From: Teratosphaeria epicoccoides
Taxonomy: Eukaryota > Ascomycota > Dothideomycetes > Mycosphaerellales > Teratosphaeriaceae
Assembly: GCA_021401465.1 (NCBI GenBank)
Contig: JADDMT010000087.1
Span: 61,902-125,901 of the forward strand
Direction: 5' to 3'
Length of the DNA: 64,000 bases
This document shows positions 19,619-31,231 of the stretch, piece after piece. Positions within the stretch are counted from its first letter, which is position 1. Every line of letters starts with the position of its first letter. The notes under the pieces are model-generated. The model had not been told where the DNA came from, ran no database searches, and saw only the letters and a list, made by a program, of their open reading frames with translations. A program made the translations under genes and the position numbers.

Positions 19619-20532
19619 ATGTCGTCGCCGGGATCCGCGAAGCGTCGCCGGCTTCACGATGCCGCGCAGAAGCTCTCCAAGCCATTCGTATCGCCAGTGA
19701 GGACGGCGGATAGCGCACGCCAACCACTACGCGAAAGTAGCAGCCTTGCGAACCAGCCATACACGCCCAGTATCCTTGCGCACACCACCAAGCCCACCTA
19801 CAACGCTCGTCCACTGTCCAAACAGATCCTCTCCGGCGCCACTTCCCCTCCGACCCGCAGGCAGCAGCGCACGGATCCCGCCGAGATCGCTGCCCAGAAA
19901 GCCCTCACCGCCCTCGAGCTCCAGATTCGGAACCTGCGCAACGACCTCGACATCCTCAACCAAGCCGCGCAGATCACGTGCAGCACCACCGACGCCCAGC
20001 TCGATTCTCTGACCACCAAATGGCGACTCGCGTCCCAGCAAGCAGCCGAGGAGCTCTTCGGCACCGTCAAAGAACGTGTGTGTCGCATGGGCGGTGTGGC
20101 TGCTTGGCGCGAGAGTGAGAAGAATAAGTACGATCGAGCGCACGGACTGGGAGAGTTTGCCTGGCATCAGGAGGAGGCGGTACATGATGATGCCGACTGC
20201 GAGTTCGACAGTCAGGGAGAGGAGTTGGCGGAGGAGGAGCAGGAGTTTAGGAAGAGGGAGAAGAGGAGGATCAGGCAGGAAGCAATGGATGCTATGGATG
20301 TTCCTGACCTGCAGGATACGGAGGTGGGCTTGGGTGACGGGAAGCCGAAGGTGTGGCAGGAGGAAGGCAAGGACGATGATGTGAGTCCATTCACCTCTTC
20401 TGGTTGCGATCGCGATGCACTTCGTGTTAACACGCGTTTCAGTCTTTCACGATGGACATGATGCTCCGCTCTTTGAACATCGATTTGAAGGTCGTCGGCT
20501 ACGACAAAGCCGGTCAGAGGTGGTTGCTATGA
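19619..20532 (+). CDS. SFR1: Swi5-dependent recombination repair protein 1 (Sfr1/Mei5)
   Basis: Two exons, 19619-20380 and 20443-20532, with a 62-nt intron (GTGAGT to TTTCAG), giving 283 aa. A basic N-terminus (AKRRRLHDAAQKL) is followed by a coiled-coil stretch (~90-130) and a highly charged Glu/Arg region. The final exon encodes SFTMDMMLRSLNIDL and VVGYDKAGQRWL, the conserved C-terminal motif of the Sfr1/Mei5 family. Sfr1 with Swi5 is a nuclear mediator that stabilises Rad51 and Dmc1 filaments in homologous recombination. The splice puts this conserved motif directly after an acidic stretch, which supports the model. The gene symbol rests on the C-terminal motif plus overall layout. Confidence 0.8.
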
Positions 20533-20813
20533 CTGACGATCCGAAATGGCGATGTGGGATGAGACGCAGGAGTAATAGTTTGCATGATACAGAGCAATTT
20601 GCTGAGATGTGCTGCTGTTTTGCTACGACTAATAGGCACACGTAGCTTTGGTGAGACCCAGCTGAGCGCGAGCTCTTGCTCACAATTCCCTCCTCGAAAC
20701 TGAACGCCTTGGCGACAACTGTCTCCCCCGACCATACTAGCTCTGGGCATGCGCTTGAAGCAGCGTCTCATGCACGAGTCACCTACTCAATGAATCCTAA
20801 CCATGCTCCATTT

Positions 20814-21065
20814 TCATCGGCTGCTCAACCCTCGCCGCCTCCCCATCCCCTTACCGTCAACAAACTCAATCCCAGCTTCCATCCGCTGCCTGCGTCGACG
20901 CCAGAGCACCCAAACAACCAACACCAAAAGTGATATCCCGGCCACCCCAGCTGCGACAGCAATTCCAACTTTGTCGCCAGTGGTCAAATGCTTAGTATGG
21001 ACTGGTGCGATCGCTGCAATCGTCGTCGTCGTTTCTGCTGATACGGAGGTCGTCGAGGATGCCAT
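20814..21065 (-). CDS. Possible Ser/Thr-rich single-pass membrane protein (3' part)
   Basis: An 83-aa frame: a Ser/Thr-rich segment (STTSVSAETTTT), then one hydrophobic helix (VGIAVAAGVAGISLLVLVVWVLW) directly followed by RRRRQRM and a short basic tail. This is the usual end of fungal wall-sensor-like or WSC/Mid2-type membrane proteins, whose secreted N-terminal part lies in earlier exons. A GTAAGT donor is visible upstream on this strand near 21242, but I could not build a convincing 5' exon with a signal peptide. It may be the last exon of a gene extending toward ~21400, or a fragment. Confidence 0.35.
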   Translation of the reverse strand: MASSTTSVSAETTTTIAAIAPVHTKHLTTGDKVGIAVAAGVAGISLLVLVVWVLWRRRRQRMEAGIEFVDGKGMGRRRGLSSR

Positions 21066-22245
21066 CTTGGTCGCCGAGCCTCAGGACATCGATGAAGCGA
21101 TCGCACTCCCGCAGCTCATATGTTAAAGTGTTCGACGCTCGATGCCGCCAGATCCGTTCGCGACCTGAAGGTCCAAAGCTGGATTTCGTATTTCAGCATC
21201 GTGATCTTCTCTCCAAATGGCCCCGAGTAGAAATTCACTTACGTTTCGGGGTGCTCTCGAACACAGGCACGGTGTAAGTGTGCGCTGTTCAGAATGGGCT
21301 TGGAGGAGGGAAGGGCGCTGAGAGCGCTTTGAACCGATTCCAGATTCAAAATCTGATGGGCATCAAGAGCGCGGCCAGACGCAAGAGGCTGAGAGGTGCA
21401 GCTGCGGACGATGATCGATCTATCAGGATTTCGGTCTAGCGCCGCGAGGCTTTACACTGACTACACTGCAACGTCTGCCATGCGGCGAGTCCTGCTCGAC
21501 TGCAGGAGCGGGAAGCCACAAGCAACCCATGTCGCCCGTTCCATGTCCCGATTCACAAGAATACTGTGGTCACTTCCGCCAAGTACTCTCGCTCAAGGGG
21601 ACTCTGGCTGTAGAGAACAGTATCTACAACAGGATTGCATGCGAGCGTGCCCTTTGCCACGGATTGCAAATGTCCAGTAATGCAGAGATGCAGCCGCGAG
21701 GAACCGTACACACTGACACGCGAGGCTGAACCTTTGTTGCAAGCAGTCCAATGGCAGATGTTTTGGTGTTCACGCTACGCGACTCAGGCACATTGAAGCT
21801 CGTCAAGAGTCAAAACGGCCTTGCGAACTACCTACAGACCAATCCAATGACCATCTTGATCAGTCTGGCTTTTGCAGACATTGAGTCTCCATGCCGTGGA
21901 GGACCAAGAGCATGGACTGGAACTGGGCGCCTGTCGCGACAGCAAAACGGCATCACGGACCTTGCCAAAAAGGTCCGCGGGCTCGAAGGGACTATTGACT
22001 CGTCGCCGGGGGAGCTAAAGAGTAGGTGGGTAGGTAAGTGAGACACATACATGTCGGAACGAGTGTCATTACAATCATGTCTACAGACTACACGATCAAA
22101 GTCTGCCGGGAGCCAGCCTCGCCAAGATGTGTTTACTACCCAGCCAGCCGTGCTGAAAGGAGATACACGAAAAAAGCGCCAGCGCCATGCTAGATCAATG
22201 CGGAGCCACGTAAACAACCCAGGTCAGGACGAAGCCATTCTTCCT
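21066..22245. other. Region without a supported gene
   Basis: About 1.2 kb between the possible membrane protein and CDC20. It may contain 5' exons of the former. A 96-codon forward frame (21751-22041) lacks recognisable features. Confidence 0.35.
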
Positions 22246-24105
22246 TCAACGAATCGTGGTAGCCTTGGTCAACCCAGCCTTGACACTTGAACTGCCGCCC
22301 GCAGTCAGGTTGGCAGTGCCCGCCTTCTTCTCAAACACCTTCCAGAACTTCAAGCTCTCGTCAGCCGCGGCCGTGGCCAGCATCTGACCATCCGGACTGA
22401 GAGCAGAGTGCAAGACTCGCGACTCGTGGGCCGGGATCTCGATGTTCTTGACCAAAGTCGGGTACGACCAGATGCTCAAGCTGTTGTCTGGGAACCCCGA
22501 GGACGAGACAAGCTCCTTGTATGCCAGCGACCAGCGGAGTGAGGTGACCTGAGAGCCGGTGTCGATGGAGTTGACACGCGCGCCGGAGGTGGTGTTCCAG
22601 AAATGAATGTGCCTGTCATGAGACCCACCGCCAGTGGCGAGAAGGTTGCTCTGCCATGGGCACCAGGCGAGGGCCTTGATGGCAGCCTTGTGGTTGGTCT
22701 TTTGGAACTTGGGCGCATTGAGTTGACGCGCGTCCCAGATCGACACCAAGTTGTCGTTACCACCGGTCGCCAACTGTGCGCCATCAGCACGCCACTCCAG
22801 GCCGCAGACTTCGGACGTGTGAGAAATGAGCTCAGCGACCTTGTGTTGCGCGACACGAACATCGTGGTTATAGACAAGGCCCGAGCGAGCACCGGTGGAC
22901 AGAATGTGCTTGTTCCAGCCCATGACTGAAACGCGGGTGTCGTGGCCGTACATGGAACGCAGCTTAGTGCCTTCTTCGACGTCCCAGATCTGGACTTCGC
23001 CAGTGCCAAGACCGGCAGCGACGTATGCGCCATCGCCTGACCACTTGACAGAGGATATGTAGGTGTCTGCTGGGCACTCGAGGAGCGAGGAGACTGAGCC
23101 GGACTCTGCTGACCAGACGTAGACGCTACGCTCAAGGCCGATGGCGACCTGGTTACCGGAGGACCAGTCGAGCAGGTTGAGGTAGTAATCGTCGACGAGA
23201 CCAGGCGCATCGAGAACACGCTCTGGTGCGGTGAGGACGCGACGACGGAACTGAGAAGCACCTGCCGAGGCAGGCTTGAGGGGGCGGTTGTACTGAGAGC
23301 GGAGATCAATCGGGCGAGATGACTCTGGAGGAGCGGGCTTGTACGCGAGGATGCGTTGCTTGATGCTGACACCGCAAGCTTCTGCTACTGACTGTTGGTA
23401 CGCAACAGTGTTTGGAGAAGCCTTGGTTCTCGGTGCCTCGTCTTCGTGATCTTCATTGTTGTCATTGAGGCTCAAGCCTTGGAGAGAAAGAGAAGCAGTA
23501 GAGTCTGAAGAGGGGTGAGGACGGCCGAGGTCGAAAGCGCTGGCAGCACCCGCAGCAAGTACCGCCGACCCATCATTAGATGCGCTCGACTTTGGACGGC
23601 GCCCGGGTGACTGCTCGTTGTCGGAGAGCTTGACGGCTGCGCCAGAAGTGGAGATGGCCTCACTGGCAGTTCGACTCGGGATGAAACGGTCTGCCGCGGT
23701 GTAGTTGATCTTGTTCTGACGCTTAGGTGTCCGGTGCTGAGAGCCTGTACGCTTGACGCGCGAAGGTGTGTTCTTGGCTGAGGTAGCAGTGCTCGGACGC
23801 GAACCAGTGCCAGTCAGAGTGAAGTCAGACGCACCCAAGTCTATCCGTCGAGGCGAGTCCCGTGTTGGGCGGCCAGCGATGTTCGACTTGGGCGAGTCAC
23901 GCACATTCGTCTTGGGCACTGAGCGCGAGAAGCGCGAGAGCAGGTTGGCGTTGCTGTGGTGGATGCTCTCCTGTGCCGTCGCTTGGACCACCTGTGTGCG
24001 TGGTGTCTTGGGCGAGGGCGTGAGGGGCATGCGACCGCCAGCGAGGCGGGTGGAGAAGATGCCATCACGGCGCCTGATGGGGGTCTGTACTGATGTAGTT
24101 GCCAT
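22246..24105 (-). CDS. CDC20: APC/C activator Cdc20 (WD40)
   Basis: An intronless frame of 619 aa. The N-terminus carries a C-box (DRFIPSR, 139-145) that binds the anaphase-promoting complex, preceded by a basic Ser/Pro-rich stretch with several SP/TP sites. The RILAYKPAPP motif marks the start of the propeller, followed by seven WD40 blades (~310-600) with SHTSEVCGLEW and GGNDNLVSIWD. The chain ends in Ile-Arg, the IR tail that docks on the APC. HDVRVAQHKVA and the overall match are closer to Cdc20/Slp1 than to Cdh1. It triggers degradation of securin and cyclin B and is the target of the spindle checkpoint. It is divergent from the kelch-BTB gene. Confidence 0.9.
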   Translation of the reverse strand: MATTSVQTPIRRRDGIFSTRLAGGRMPLTPSPKTPRTQVVQATAQESIHHSNANLLSRFSRSVPKTNVRDSPKSNIAGRPTRDSPRRIDLGASDFTLTGTGSRPSTATSAKNTPSRVKRTGSQHRTPKRQNKINYTAADRFIPSRTASEAISTSGAAVKLSDNEQSPGRRPKSSASNDGSAVLAAGAASAFDLGRPHPSSDSTASLSLQGLSLNDNNEDHEDEAPRTKASPNTVAYQQSVAEACGVSIKQRILAYKPAPPESSRPIDLRSQYNRPLKPASAGASQFRRRVLTAPERVLDAPGLVDDYYLNLLDWSSGNQVAIGLERSVYVWSAESGSVSSLLECPADTYISSVKWSGDGAYVAAGLGTGEVQIWDVEEGTKLRSMYGHDTRVSVMGWNKHILSTGARSGLVYNHDVRVAQHKVAELISHTSEVCGLEWRADGAQLATGGNDNLVSIWDARQLNAPKFQKTNHKAAIKALAWCPWQSNLLATGGGSHDRHIHFWNTTSGARVNSIDTGSQVTSLRWSLAYKELVSSSGFPDNSLSIWSYPTLVKNIEIPAHESRVLHSALSPDGQMLATAAADESLKFWKVFEKKAGTANLTAGGSSSVKAGLTKATTIR

Positions 24106-24541
24106 ATCTGCTGTATTAAAGCTGATGTTGGTGTCGATTTGTTCCTGTAGATGGCCCTAAGAGCGTGTTAGTACGTCTGCTTCACTTCAGCTCAATTGTG
24201 CTGCTCACCAATTAAGGGATCCGTTAGTATGATCGCAGATATTTGCAGTATGCCGTTGATGGGATGTTTGAGAGAGCTGGATAGCCTTCGAAAGGCTATT
24301 CGCGTGGTTTGTGTATGTGGGTGGGAGAAGGAAAAGTTCTCGATGAGCACGAATTCGAAGTTCTCAAGCGTCAACATCAGTTGCCCACGACAACGCGAGC
24401 ACGTGGCGCTGCGTCATTCTTTTAGGCAAGCCGAACCGAGTTGAAGTTGAGCCGCAGTCGCCGGCAAGCTCCTGAAGATTATTGCGTGTTACAGGTATCC
24501 ACGTTCAAACGATGAAGGAGTATACCATGAATTAGTCGTGG
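24106..24541. promoter_or_regulatory. Divergent promoter region, CDC20 / kelch-BTB gene
   Basis: About 435 bp separate the two ATGs of oppositely oriented genes. No other gene fits, so both promoters should be here. I see no clear TATA box or named element. Confidence 0.4.
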
Positions 24542-26930
24542 ATGGCGACAGGCGACACATGGTCATTGCAGCCCTCACCACCCCTCCCGACCCCGTCCTT
24601 TCCCCCACCCCCGACCACCGTCGGCGCCTCGCACGCCCAAGCATCGAACTCCGGCTCTCGCCTGTCGACGATGTCAAACGGCACATATGTCCTCACCAAC
24701 TCGCCCAATAAGAACAGCAGACGGCGCACCGGCGAGCCGTATATGCCCAAAATCATTACCACTGTGTATGTATCCTGGAGATGCCCCACTATCTCAGCGC
24801 ACGCTGACAGGATGTTTCAGAGGACAGAGACCTGCATGTTTGGTGAACGCGTCAGTGACATACGTTGGCAATGACCTGATCTACGCATTTGGCGGCTTCG
24901 ATCAATACACCGATGAAGTCTACAATCACGTACTCAAGCTCAACCTGTCCGCGCGACAATGGAGCCTGGTGGACAATTACGGTGACATTCCCGGCGTACG
25001 TATGGGACACACTTCCTGCTTGTGGGAAGGTGACAAGCTGTTGGTATATGGAGGTGAGAACGAGCACAGAATACACCTGTCAGACGTCGTCATTTTTGAT
25101 ATCAAGACGGCGCATTGGATACAGCCTGATATCAACGGCCCAATACCAAGAGGAAGAGCGCGCCATTCGGCGGTCATACATGATGACAAGTTGTTCGTCT
25201 GCGGTGGCATGAGCGGGAACGACAATGGTGTAATGGACGATCTGTGTTTTCTGGACCTCAAGACCTGGACATGGAGCCGGACGTGGCGCTTCGTACCCCG
25301 ATACGACCACTCCAGCTGGGTCTGGGGCGGCAAGATCTGGGTCAGTGGTGGTATGGGCGAAGAGATGGAGCGCACGAGCGAGATCTGGTGGCTGGACTTC
25401 CGTGGCACGCCAGCTTTCGAGGGCGGCCCCACGTACGGCATGGCAGGGAGCGACGAGGTCAGAGCACAGGGCGGCGAGCGCTTCCAATATGGATACACGC
25501 AACCTCAGCAGGTTATGGGCTCGTCTGGATATGCTGCGAATACAAGTTCAGTACAGTCGAACTCGGCAACTCAGATACAGCGCACACCACCTGTAGCGCC
25601 AGGCGCCATTAGCAGTGTCAAGTTTGTCTCTTCGCCGGTCCTCCCTATACAAAACGTTGGCACGCACTTCCATGTCTTTAGCTCGGGCTGCATGTTGGAT
25701 TTTGTCACGCCTGCAACCAACATGCCACTCGAGACATCTCTGTCCGCACTGGACTTGGACACTCTGCGATGGCAGAAGCTAGCTGACGGCAAAGATCTGT
25801 TCTCACCTGCATATCGATGGCATTACTGCTGCCTCGATGCCGATGGAACACATGCATGGCTCCTGGGCTGTCCAAGAGAAGTGCGCGGCGGCAACGGCGG
25901 GGAAGCAGAAGAGTACCTGAGCGATGTTTTGCCCATTGATCTGCGAAAATTTGGTCTGTTGGGTAACAAGATGAGCCAGGAAGCACGCAACGAAGCCAAG
26001 CTACCCACATCAGATACCTATGGAGGCTCTTCTCATCTTTCAGCCATCGGCGCAGATCTTGCGCGAACATTCAACCAGCCACCAGAGAGCGGCTCAGGCA
26101 CCGACTTCACCATCACAGCACTCAGAGACGAAGACTTTGAGGGCGAGGCAATCTCTGAGGACGGATCGCCCGCTGCGACACTCACGATCCCGGCTAATCT
26201 AACGCCATCATCAGGGGGCACTGAAGAGACTCAAGCATCCGCGAACACTAGTGCACCAATCCACGTTCATCGCCTCATCCTCTCTGCCCGCTGGCCCCAT
26301 TTTGCTCGCCTCTACAACTCCCAAATGTCTGAGTTCCATACAAGACGGATGCACATTCCGGAGCCATATCCCGCGGTTAAAGCATTCCTTTATTACCTAT
26401 ACACTGATAGCATATCCTCACCACCGGCTGAGAACAGCATTGTGGTAGGACCGACACTCGAAGACGTCGCCAATATGCTCGTCATGAGCAATATCTATGA
26501 CATGCCTCGCCTGCGGCACCTCTGCGTCAATCGTTTGGTGAGAGATTTGGATGTACAGCACGCAGCTCTCATCTTCGACCGCGCAAGCACGGCTCAAGAA
26601 GACTGGCTCAAGCGACGGGCAGCAGGCTACTGTCTCACGCACTGGGGCCGCGTTGTACGGACATCGGCTTTCCGGAATCTCAAGCGTACGGCCATGCTTG
26701 AGCTTTGCGAGGCTGTTGACGCCGAAGGACGGGTGGTCGGCGGCGACGAGCTGGAGGCTGTGGGCGGGCTGGGAGGGGCCAGATTAGGCAGTGGGATGAT
26801 GGGTGGACTGTGGGGCGGAGGCAGGAAACGGGGCAGGCTCGGTAGTGGCAGTGCTGCTACCATGGACGCTGATGCGGATATCGAAGAGGAGATTGTCGAG
26901 GGAAGTGATGAGGGGATGGATATGGCATAG
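24542..26930 (+). CDS. Kelch-repeat and BTB-domain protein (Ral2-like)
   Basis: Two exons, 24542-24765 and 24821-26930, with a 55-nt intron (GTATGT; CGCTGACAG branch region; TTTCAG), giving 777 aa. The start could also be an internal ATG (MSNGTYVLTN). Exon 2 opens with a kelch-type propeller (NDLIYAFGGFD, DKLLVYGGENEH, DKLFVCGGMSG, KIWVSGGMGEE) to ~residue 300. A divergent section and a linker follow. The BTB-like domain (~530-650) contains HVHRLILSARWPHFARL and FLYYLYTD. The C-terminus is Gly-rich then acidic. The kelch-then-BTB order recalls fission yeast Ral2, which acts in Ras1 signalling, but that assignment is tentative; a cullin-3 adaptor role is another possibility. Confidence 0.8.
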
Positions 26931-27611
26931 GCAGCTCTGATGTGAGCTCTCTGTGTCTGGCGACGGTCGGATCCGTATTGCCATGGTGCGCACTGGCTGT
27001 TGATGATGTCGCTGCTCCCGGTCGGTATGTATCGGGCACCCAATGATGATCGGGTGTGGCGTCAGTCAAGGCAAGGCTATGATTGGCGTGGGAATAAGGC
27101 GTTCAGGGGAGGACTATACCATATGGGAGCTACGGGCATAGAGAGGCTCAAATGGAGACACTGTATGCACCAATGACGACTTATGTAGCTACCACAAGAT
27201 TCGAATTTCCTTATCAAGGCCGGGACGGAGTCGGGACGGACTTGGCACCCGCGCAGCACATGTGATCTACCAACCAAACTCCTTGGCTACACCTCCTTTG
27301 CGCAAGCTGCTCAATGTCAGTCTCACAAGTGCTACAATGGGCAGCCCACAAACAAAGAGCATCCGAGCAGCATCTCTTCGTCTCGTGCAGTGGGTGGCCG
27401 CCAGAAGATGACACGAGCAGCCAGCCCGAATCCTTTTCACATTTCCAGCTGTGGCTGCAGGAAAAGAAGCAGACCGTCAATAGTATTGAACCTGCGGGTC
27501 GTTTGTCTAGTTCCCTACCGTTTCTTCTCCCCACACTGCATGCTGTTCACGTTGTCTTTGTTCTTGAGATTCGACTTACTGCTATACACTCCCTGACGCC
27601 ACCACAGAAAG
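26931..27611. other. Intergenic region upstream of the GT61 gene
   Basis: About 680 bp between two rightward genes. No gene, tRNA or repeat is recognised. Confidence 0.4.
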
Positions 27612-29392
27612 ATGCTACGACTCCAGACATCGCGCGAATACTTCGCTTTTGGCGCTGTGACCCTTGTGCTTATCATACTCTTCACTGGCCATCTGACCTT
27701 CCGCAAGCAGATCAATGCATCATGGTTGCACAGTGCGACACAGAAGACCCATTCGAGCACGAACAACGGCGAGGCCTCGCCAACAAATGAGACGACAGCG
27801 ACGACCTCGGCCAACGATGCTAAAACGGTTGTTGGGCACGATCGAACAATCACGCGGACTATTATGTCCGTCTCAAGAACGACAGTGACAACAACGATCA
27901 AACCAACATCTACCAAGCTAAGCTTACCGGCCGCCTATTATGCCAAGCCAGCAGAGGATGAATTCTGCAAACAGCAATACTCATCGCAATACCTTTACAA
28001 TCTGGCGAGCAACCGTTCGCAGATCTGCACGCCAGACAGTACGTCGTCGTTAATATGCTTCTCGACAAACATTCGATCTGAGTTTGAAGGCAACGAAGGC
28101 AAAGTGGATACTTTCTGCTCCGCAGAGAATGTGGCCTTCTCAAGGAAGCAGAGGATGTTCTACATAGATTGTAAAATGACGCAGGAAGGGGAGAATCTAG
28201 TTGCGAGCATGCGGGAGTATATGTTTTCGACGGGTCCACGACACCAGATCGATGAGCATTTCACTTTCAATGCTTCAATCGATTTTATGCAGAGTGCGTC
28301 TGGGAGGTGGGAAGGTCATCGGACCGCAATTGCGGTCAAGCGAGAAGGAGCCGGAAGCACTCCCGGCTGTTCTTGTAACGTGTGGTGAGCATCTGAGCTA
28401 AATCGGTCAGTGAGACAGGACGGCTGATTCGCCGCAGGCACAACCTCATGGAAGTATGGAGTTACTACATGTCCATGGATGTCTTGTCTGTCACACCCGA
28501 TGAGCATGAATCTCACGGGACCACCATGTTTGACATGGAGAAGGATATTGCGAACAATCAGGTCATTGTCCTCGATCAGCATGCGGCAGGGCCATTTTTC
28601 GGCCTCTACGACCTGCTGAGCGACACAGACAAGCATCCGCACATACGAGCGTATGAAGACGCAGATAATTCCACGCAAGAAGAGTTACAATGGTATGATC
28701 AGGTCGTCATTCCACTTGCGGGTGCCACAAATCCATTTTGGGAAGGCACTTGGAGTTCACACCCGTGTGCAGATTCGGACCTGGCCAAGACCTTCCACCG
28801 CCGCATTCTCGACGTCTTCGGGCTGGAGAAGATCCCGCCCTTGGCCTCGGTCACTGAACAGCAGGTCCTTGCGAAAACGGCAATACCGGCTGTCTGGCCA
28901 GAGCTTCAGCCGTCGGACAACCGCATCAATGTCACGATTGTGGACAGGAAGGAGACCCGCAAGATCGTCGGCCTGAAGGATCGCTTCATTCCTCAGATCG
29001 AGGCAAGACACCCAAATGTCAGAATCACGGTCATCGATTTTGGTTCAGTACCGTTCAAAGAGCAAGTCGAGCTAGCGTACTACTCCGACGTCTTTGTGGG
29101 CGTGCATGGCGCGGCGATGACACATATCATGTTCTTGCCCACAGCTTCGCCCACGAGACCCGCGGCCAATATCGTTGAGATCACGCCGCGAGGTATCCAT
29201 CACCGTGGGTACAGGAATCTCGCGCAGGCCCTGGGACATCGGTATTTCACTATTGATGCGGATAACGATTTGCAGGGTGCTGATTTCCATGATGTGGATG
29301 TTGAGGTGACCGAGTCGAAGTTCTTGGACGCTGTAGGGACGGCTATCAGAGCTGCCCTGCAAAAGGGTATGCGCGATGGATCCATAGAGTGA
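27612..29392 (+). CDS. Glycosyltransferase family 61 (DUF563, EOGT/xylosyltransferase-like)
   Basis: Two exons, 27612-28384 and 28438-29392, with a 53-nt intron (GTGAGC, GGCTGATTC branch, CGCAG), giving 575 aa. An N-terminal membrane anchor (~13-29, AFGAVTLVLIILFTGHL) precedes a Thr-rich stem. The catalytic part has WHNLMEVWSYYMSMDVL across the splice, then IVDRKETRKI and the family signature FVGVHGAAMTHIMFLP near residue 490. GT61 enzymes transfer O-GlcNAc or pentoses in the secretory pathway; the donor cannot be inferred here. N-glycosylation sequons (NRS, NAS, NVT) fit a lumenal enzyme. The splice joins conserved HNLME directly to Trp, supporting the model. Confidence 0.85.
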
Positions 29393-29491
29393 CGAGAGAA
29401 GCTTGCATATCGCATTTTGTGACAGAGCGGTTGAGCGATGCATTATAGTGCTTTCCTGTATACTTGCAACAGTCATTCAATTAGGCAATCA

Positions 29492-29513
29492 ACCAGTCGC
29501 ATGGTCGACTGGT
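29492..29513. other. Perfect 8-bp inverted repeat with 6-nt loop
   Basis: ACCAGTCG and CGACTGGT flank the loop CATGGT in the gap between the convergent GT61 and F-box genes. The right arm is repeated again at 29533-29540. It could form a hairpin in either 3' UTR. Confidence 0.5.
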
Positions 29514-29635
29514 AGGGCCAATACTTGGTGCGTCGACTGGTAGTTTGACTAACCTGATGGCATCAACACGTCGCATCAGCTTGCTCACAAGCTCTCGGTT
29601 GTGTCAACAAGTATTTGATCGTATAACCACTTCAT

Positions 29636-30067
29636 TCAGTCAATTGATTGACTCGTGATAGAAATGCTCATGCCTAAGATGAACATATATCTGATACCAA
29701 GGACGAACTCTACTCTCGTTTCGAGTCGGTCTAGGTTCCAAACCCGCGCTGGACAAGGGCCGCGCCATTTTCTTCTGTGCCTCAGATACTCTTGTTCTTG
29801 ATCGCGAAGGGCAGGATCAGCATTGTAGATGCTTTCTGGAAGATCTGCGAGCCAAGTCCCGGTGCAGAGAAGTGGCGTGTTTGCCCAGAGCGATGTTGAT
29901 CTTCGAGCATCTATTTGGACTTGCGACACAAGATGAGTCCAGAGTGTCTTGGAAGAGACGCCGAAGGCGACCTTGTCTTGGCACGAAAGGACCGACTCGT
30001 CCAGAATCAACGAGATAATTTCGGCAGGCAGTTGCTCGATGTATGACAGTTCCGCTGGCTCAGGCAT
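29636..30067 (-). CDS. F-box domain protein
   Basis: 143 aa from an ATG at 30067 (MPEPAELSYIEQ). The frame stays open for 85 more codons upstream, but only the part from here looks coherent. Residues ~8-50 form a short F-box (IEQLPAEIISLILDE, then KVAFGVSSKTLWTHLV), the Skp1-binding motif of SCF ubiquitin ligases. The remainder is Arg/Trp-rich with no recognised substrate-binding repeat, so it may be a small or truncated member of the large, fast-evolving fungal F-box family. Expression and function are unknown. Confidence 0.55.
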   Translation of the reverse strand: MPEPAELSYIEQLPAEIISLILDESVLSCQDKVAFGVSSKTLWTHLVSQVQIDARRSTSLWANTPLLCTGTWLADLPESIYNADPALRDQEQEYLRHRRKWRGPCPARVWNLDRLETRVEFVLGIRYMFILGMSISITSQSID

Positions 30068-30431
30068 GATGTCCTCTGAGAGCGGGGTATGTCTGCATGT
30101 GCCGATGGTAGAGGGCTTTGCAAGCTTCCAGAAAGCATCCCAAGATGCGCCTGTCTTGACTGACACTTCCAAATTTCGAATTGGCCGTCTGTAGTCGATA
30201 AGAGCGTGGCTTTGATGGGTGCCAGGCGACACAATATGCCAGCGCTGTGGCTGGTGGCATGTTTGGTCGTAGCGAACCCGGCACATCCTGAATCGTCGCT
30301 GTATATATTCGTGTTGTAGCATGTGAATCGCACAAAGAGAATTGGCGGGGAAGCCTAGAATTGTATAGTCTAGGACCTCGAAGAAAGCTGGTTGGACTGT
30401 GAAGTTTTTGATCAGGAGCTTTGTGACTCAT
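30068..30431. other. Open but uncharacterised stretch upstream of the F-box gene
   Basis: The F-box frame continues open to 30322 without recognisable sequence. The stretch could be an N-terminal extension, a further exon of the short gene upstream, or non-coding. Confidence 0.3.
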
Positions 30432-30743
30432 TCACCGTGACTGGAAAGGACTTTGCCGGACTTCGTCTGCAGAACCACGGGCTCCTTCGGCGAGCAGAAT
30501 GGTGCCTATGATGCCAGCATGTGGATGAGTCAACACCTTGTATGCACCAGATCCGTCTGCAGATTCTGTCGTGAAGTGTGTTGGTTTGGCCTTGTATCGC
30601 GGCAGAAATGGGGTATAATGCTTATGAGGCTCCACTGAGATCAACCAGGTATACTGGGATTTTCTATATCCTTGTTCAGCTTTGTCTCCCGCCGTAGTAT
30701 GGCCTGGGATGGCTGAGACGTAGATGTTCGATGACGGCTTCAT
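30432..30743 (-). CDS. Hypothetical protein, possibly DUF6914-like
   Basis: A 103-aa frame from MKPSSNIYVSAIPGH. The pattern of a short beta-like start (IYVSAIPG), then QYTWLISVEP and a following RYKAKPTHF segment faintly recalls fungal DUF6914 proteins, which have a W-A/L-I-V-x-P motif and an R-Y-H-A-K motif. The match is weak and from memory. A GTGAAT donor lies right at the end of the frame, so it could be a first exon. No other features are visible. Confidence 0.3.
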   Translation of the reverse strand: MKPSSNIYVSAIPGHTTAGDKAEQGYRKSQYTWLISVEPHKHYTPFLPRYKAKPTHFTTESADGSGAYKVLTHPHAGIIGTILLAEGARGSADEVRQSPFQSR

Positions 30744-31231
30744 TGTTGCTGGCGCTCCTTGGGCAGTAATTGAAATTGATGATACACTTACCTGCGCAGA
30801 CGGTGAGCCCCAGAGCTGTGGTGTGTATCAAACTTCCCGTGCTACTGTCGATCCTCATCGACTGGTCGAGAGGCTATGACGCGGGCATGTCGCGGGTCAG
30901 GTGTTGACAAGGTAGACGCGGTGCGGGCATACCCGCGAGTGTTATCTGACAGTCTGTCTTGCAGTGTGTAGGAAACCGCGCGCGAAGATAGGCGAAAGAA
31001 TCGGTACATCAGGAACCCGGTGTGCGGGGAGAACGACGGCAATCCATGCTTCTCACATCGGTCAGTCAAAGCCACACGTCATAGCCTTTTGCTTACAGCT
31101 TACTCAGCTTCTTCCTATTCACACAGTCAGTTTCAGCATCGGCGGAGCACCCGGACGCACGCAACGCGCGACGATCCGGGAAGAGAGTGAAGAATCGAGA
31201 TTCATCGATCCGTCGGGGGCAACACGAAGAC
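30744..31231. other. Intergenic region
   Basis: About 490 bp between the short hypothetical gene and the end of the aldehyde dehydrogenase. Nothing is recognised. Confidence 0.35.

Noticed and set aside
22476..23372. Second long minus-strand frame inside CDC20
   Set aside because: Ser/Thr/Pro-biased shadow caused by codon bias of the WD40 gene; no motifs.
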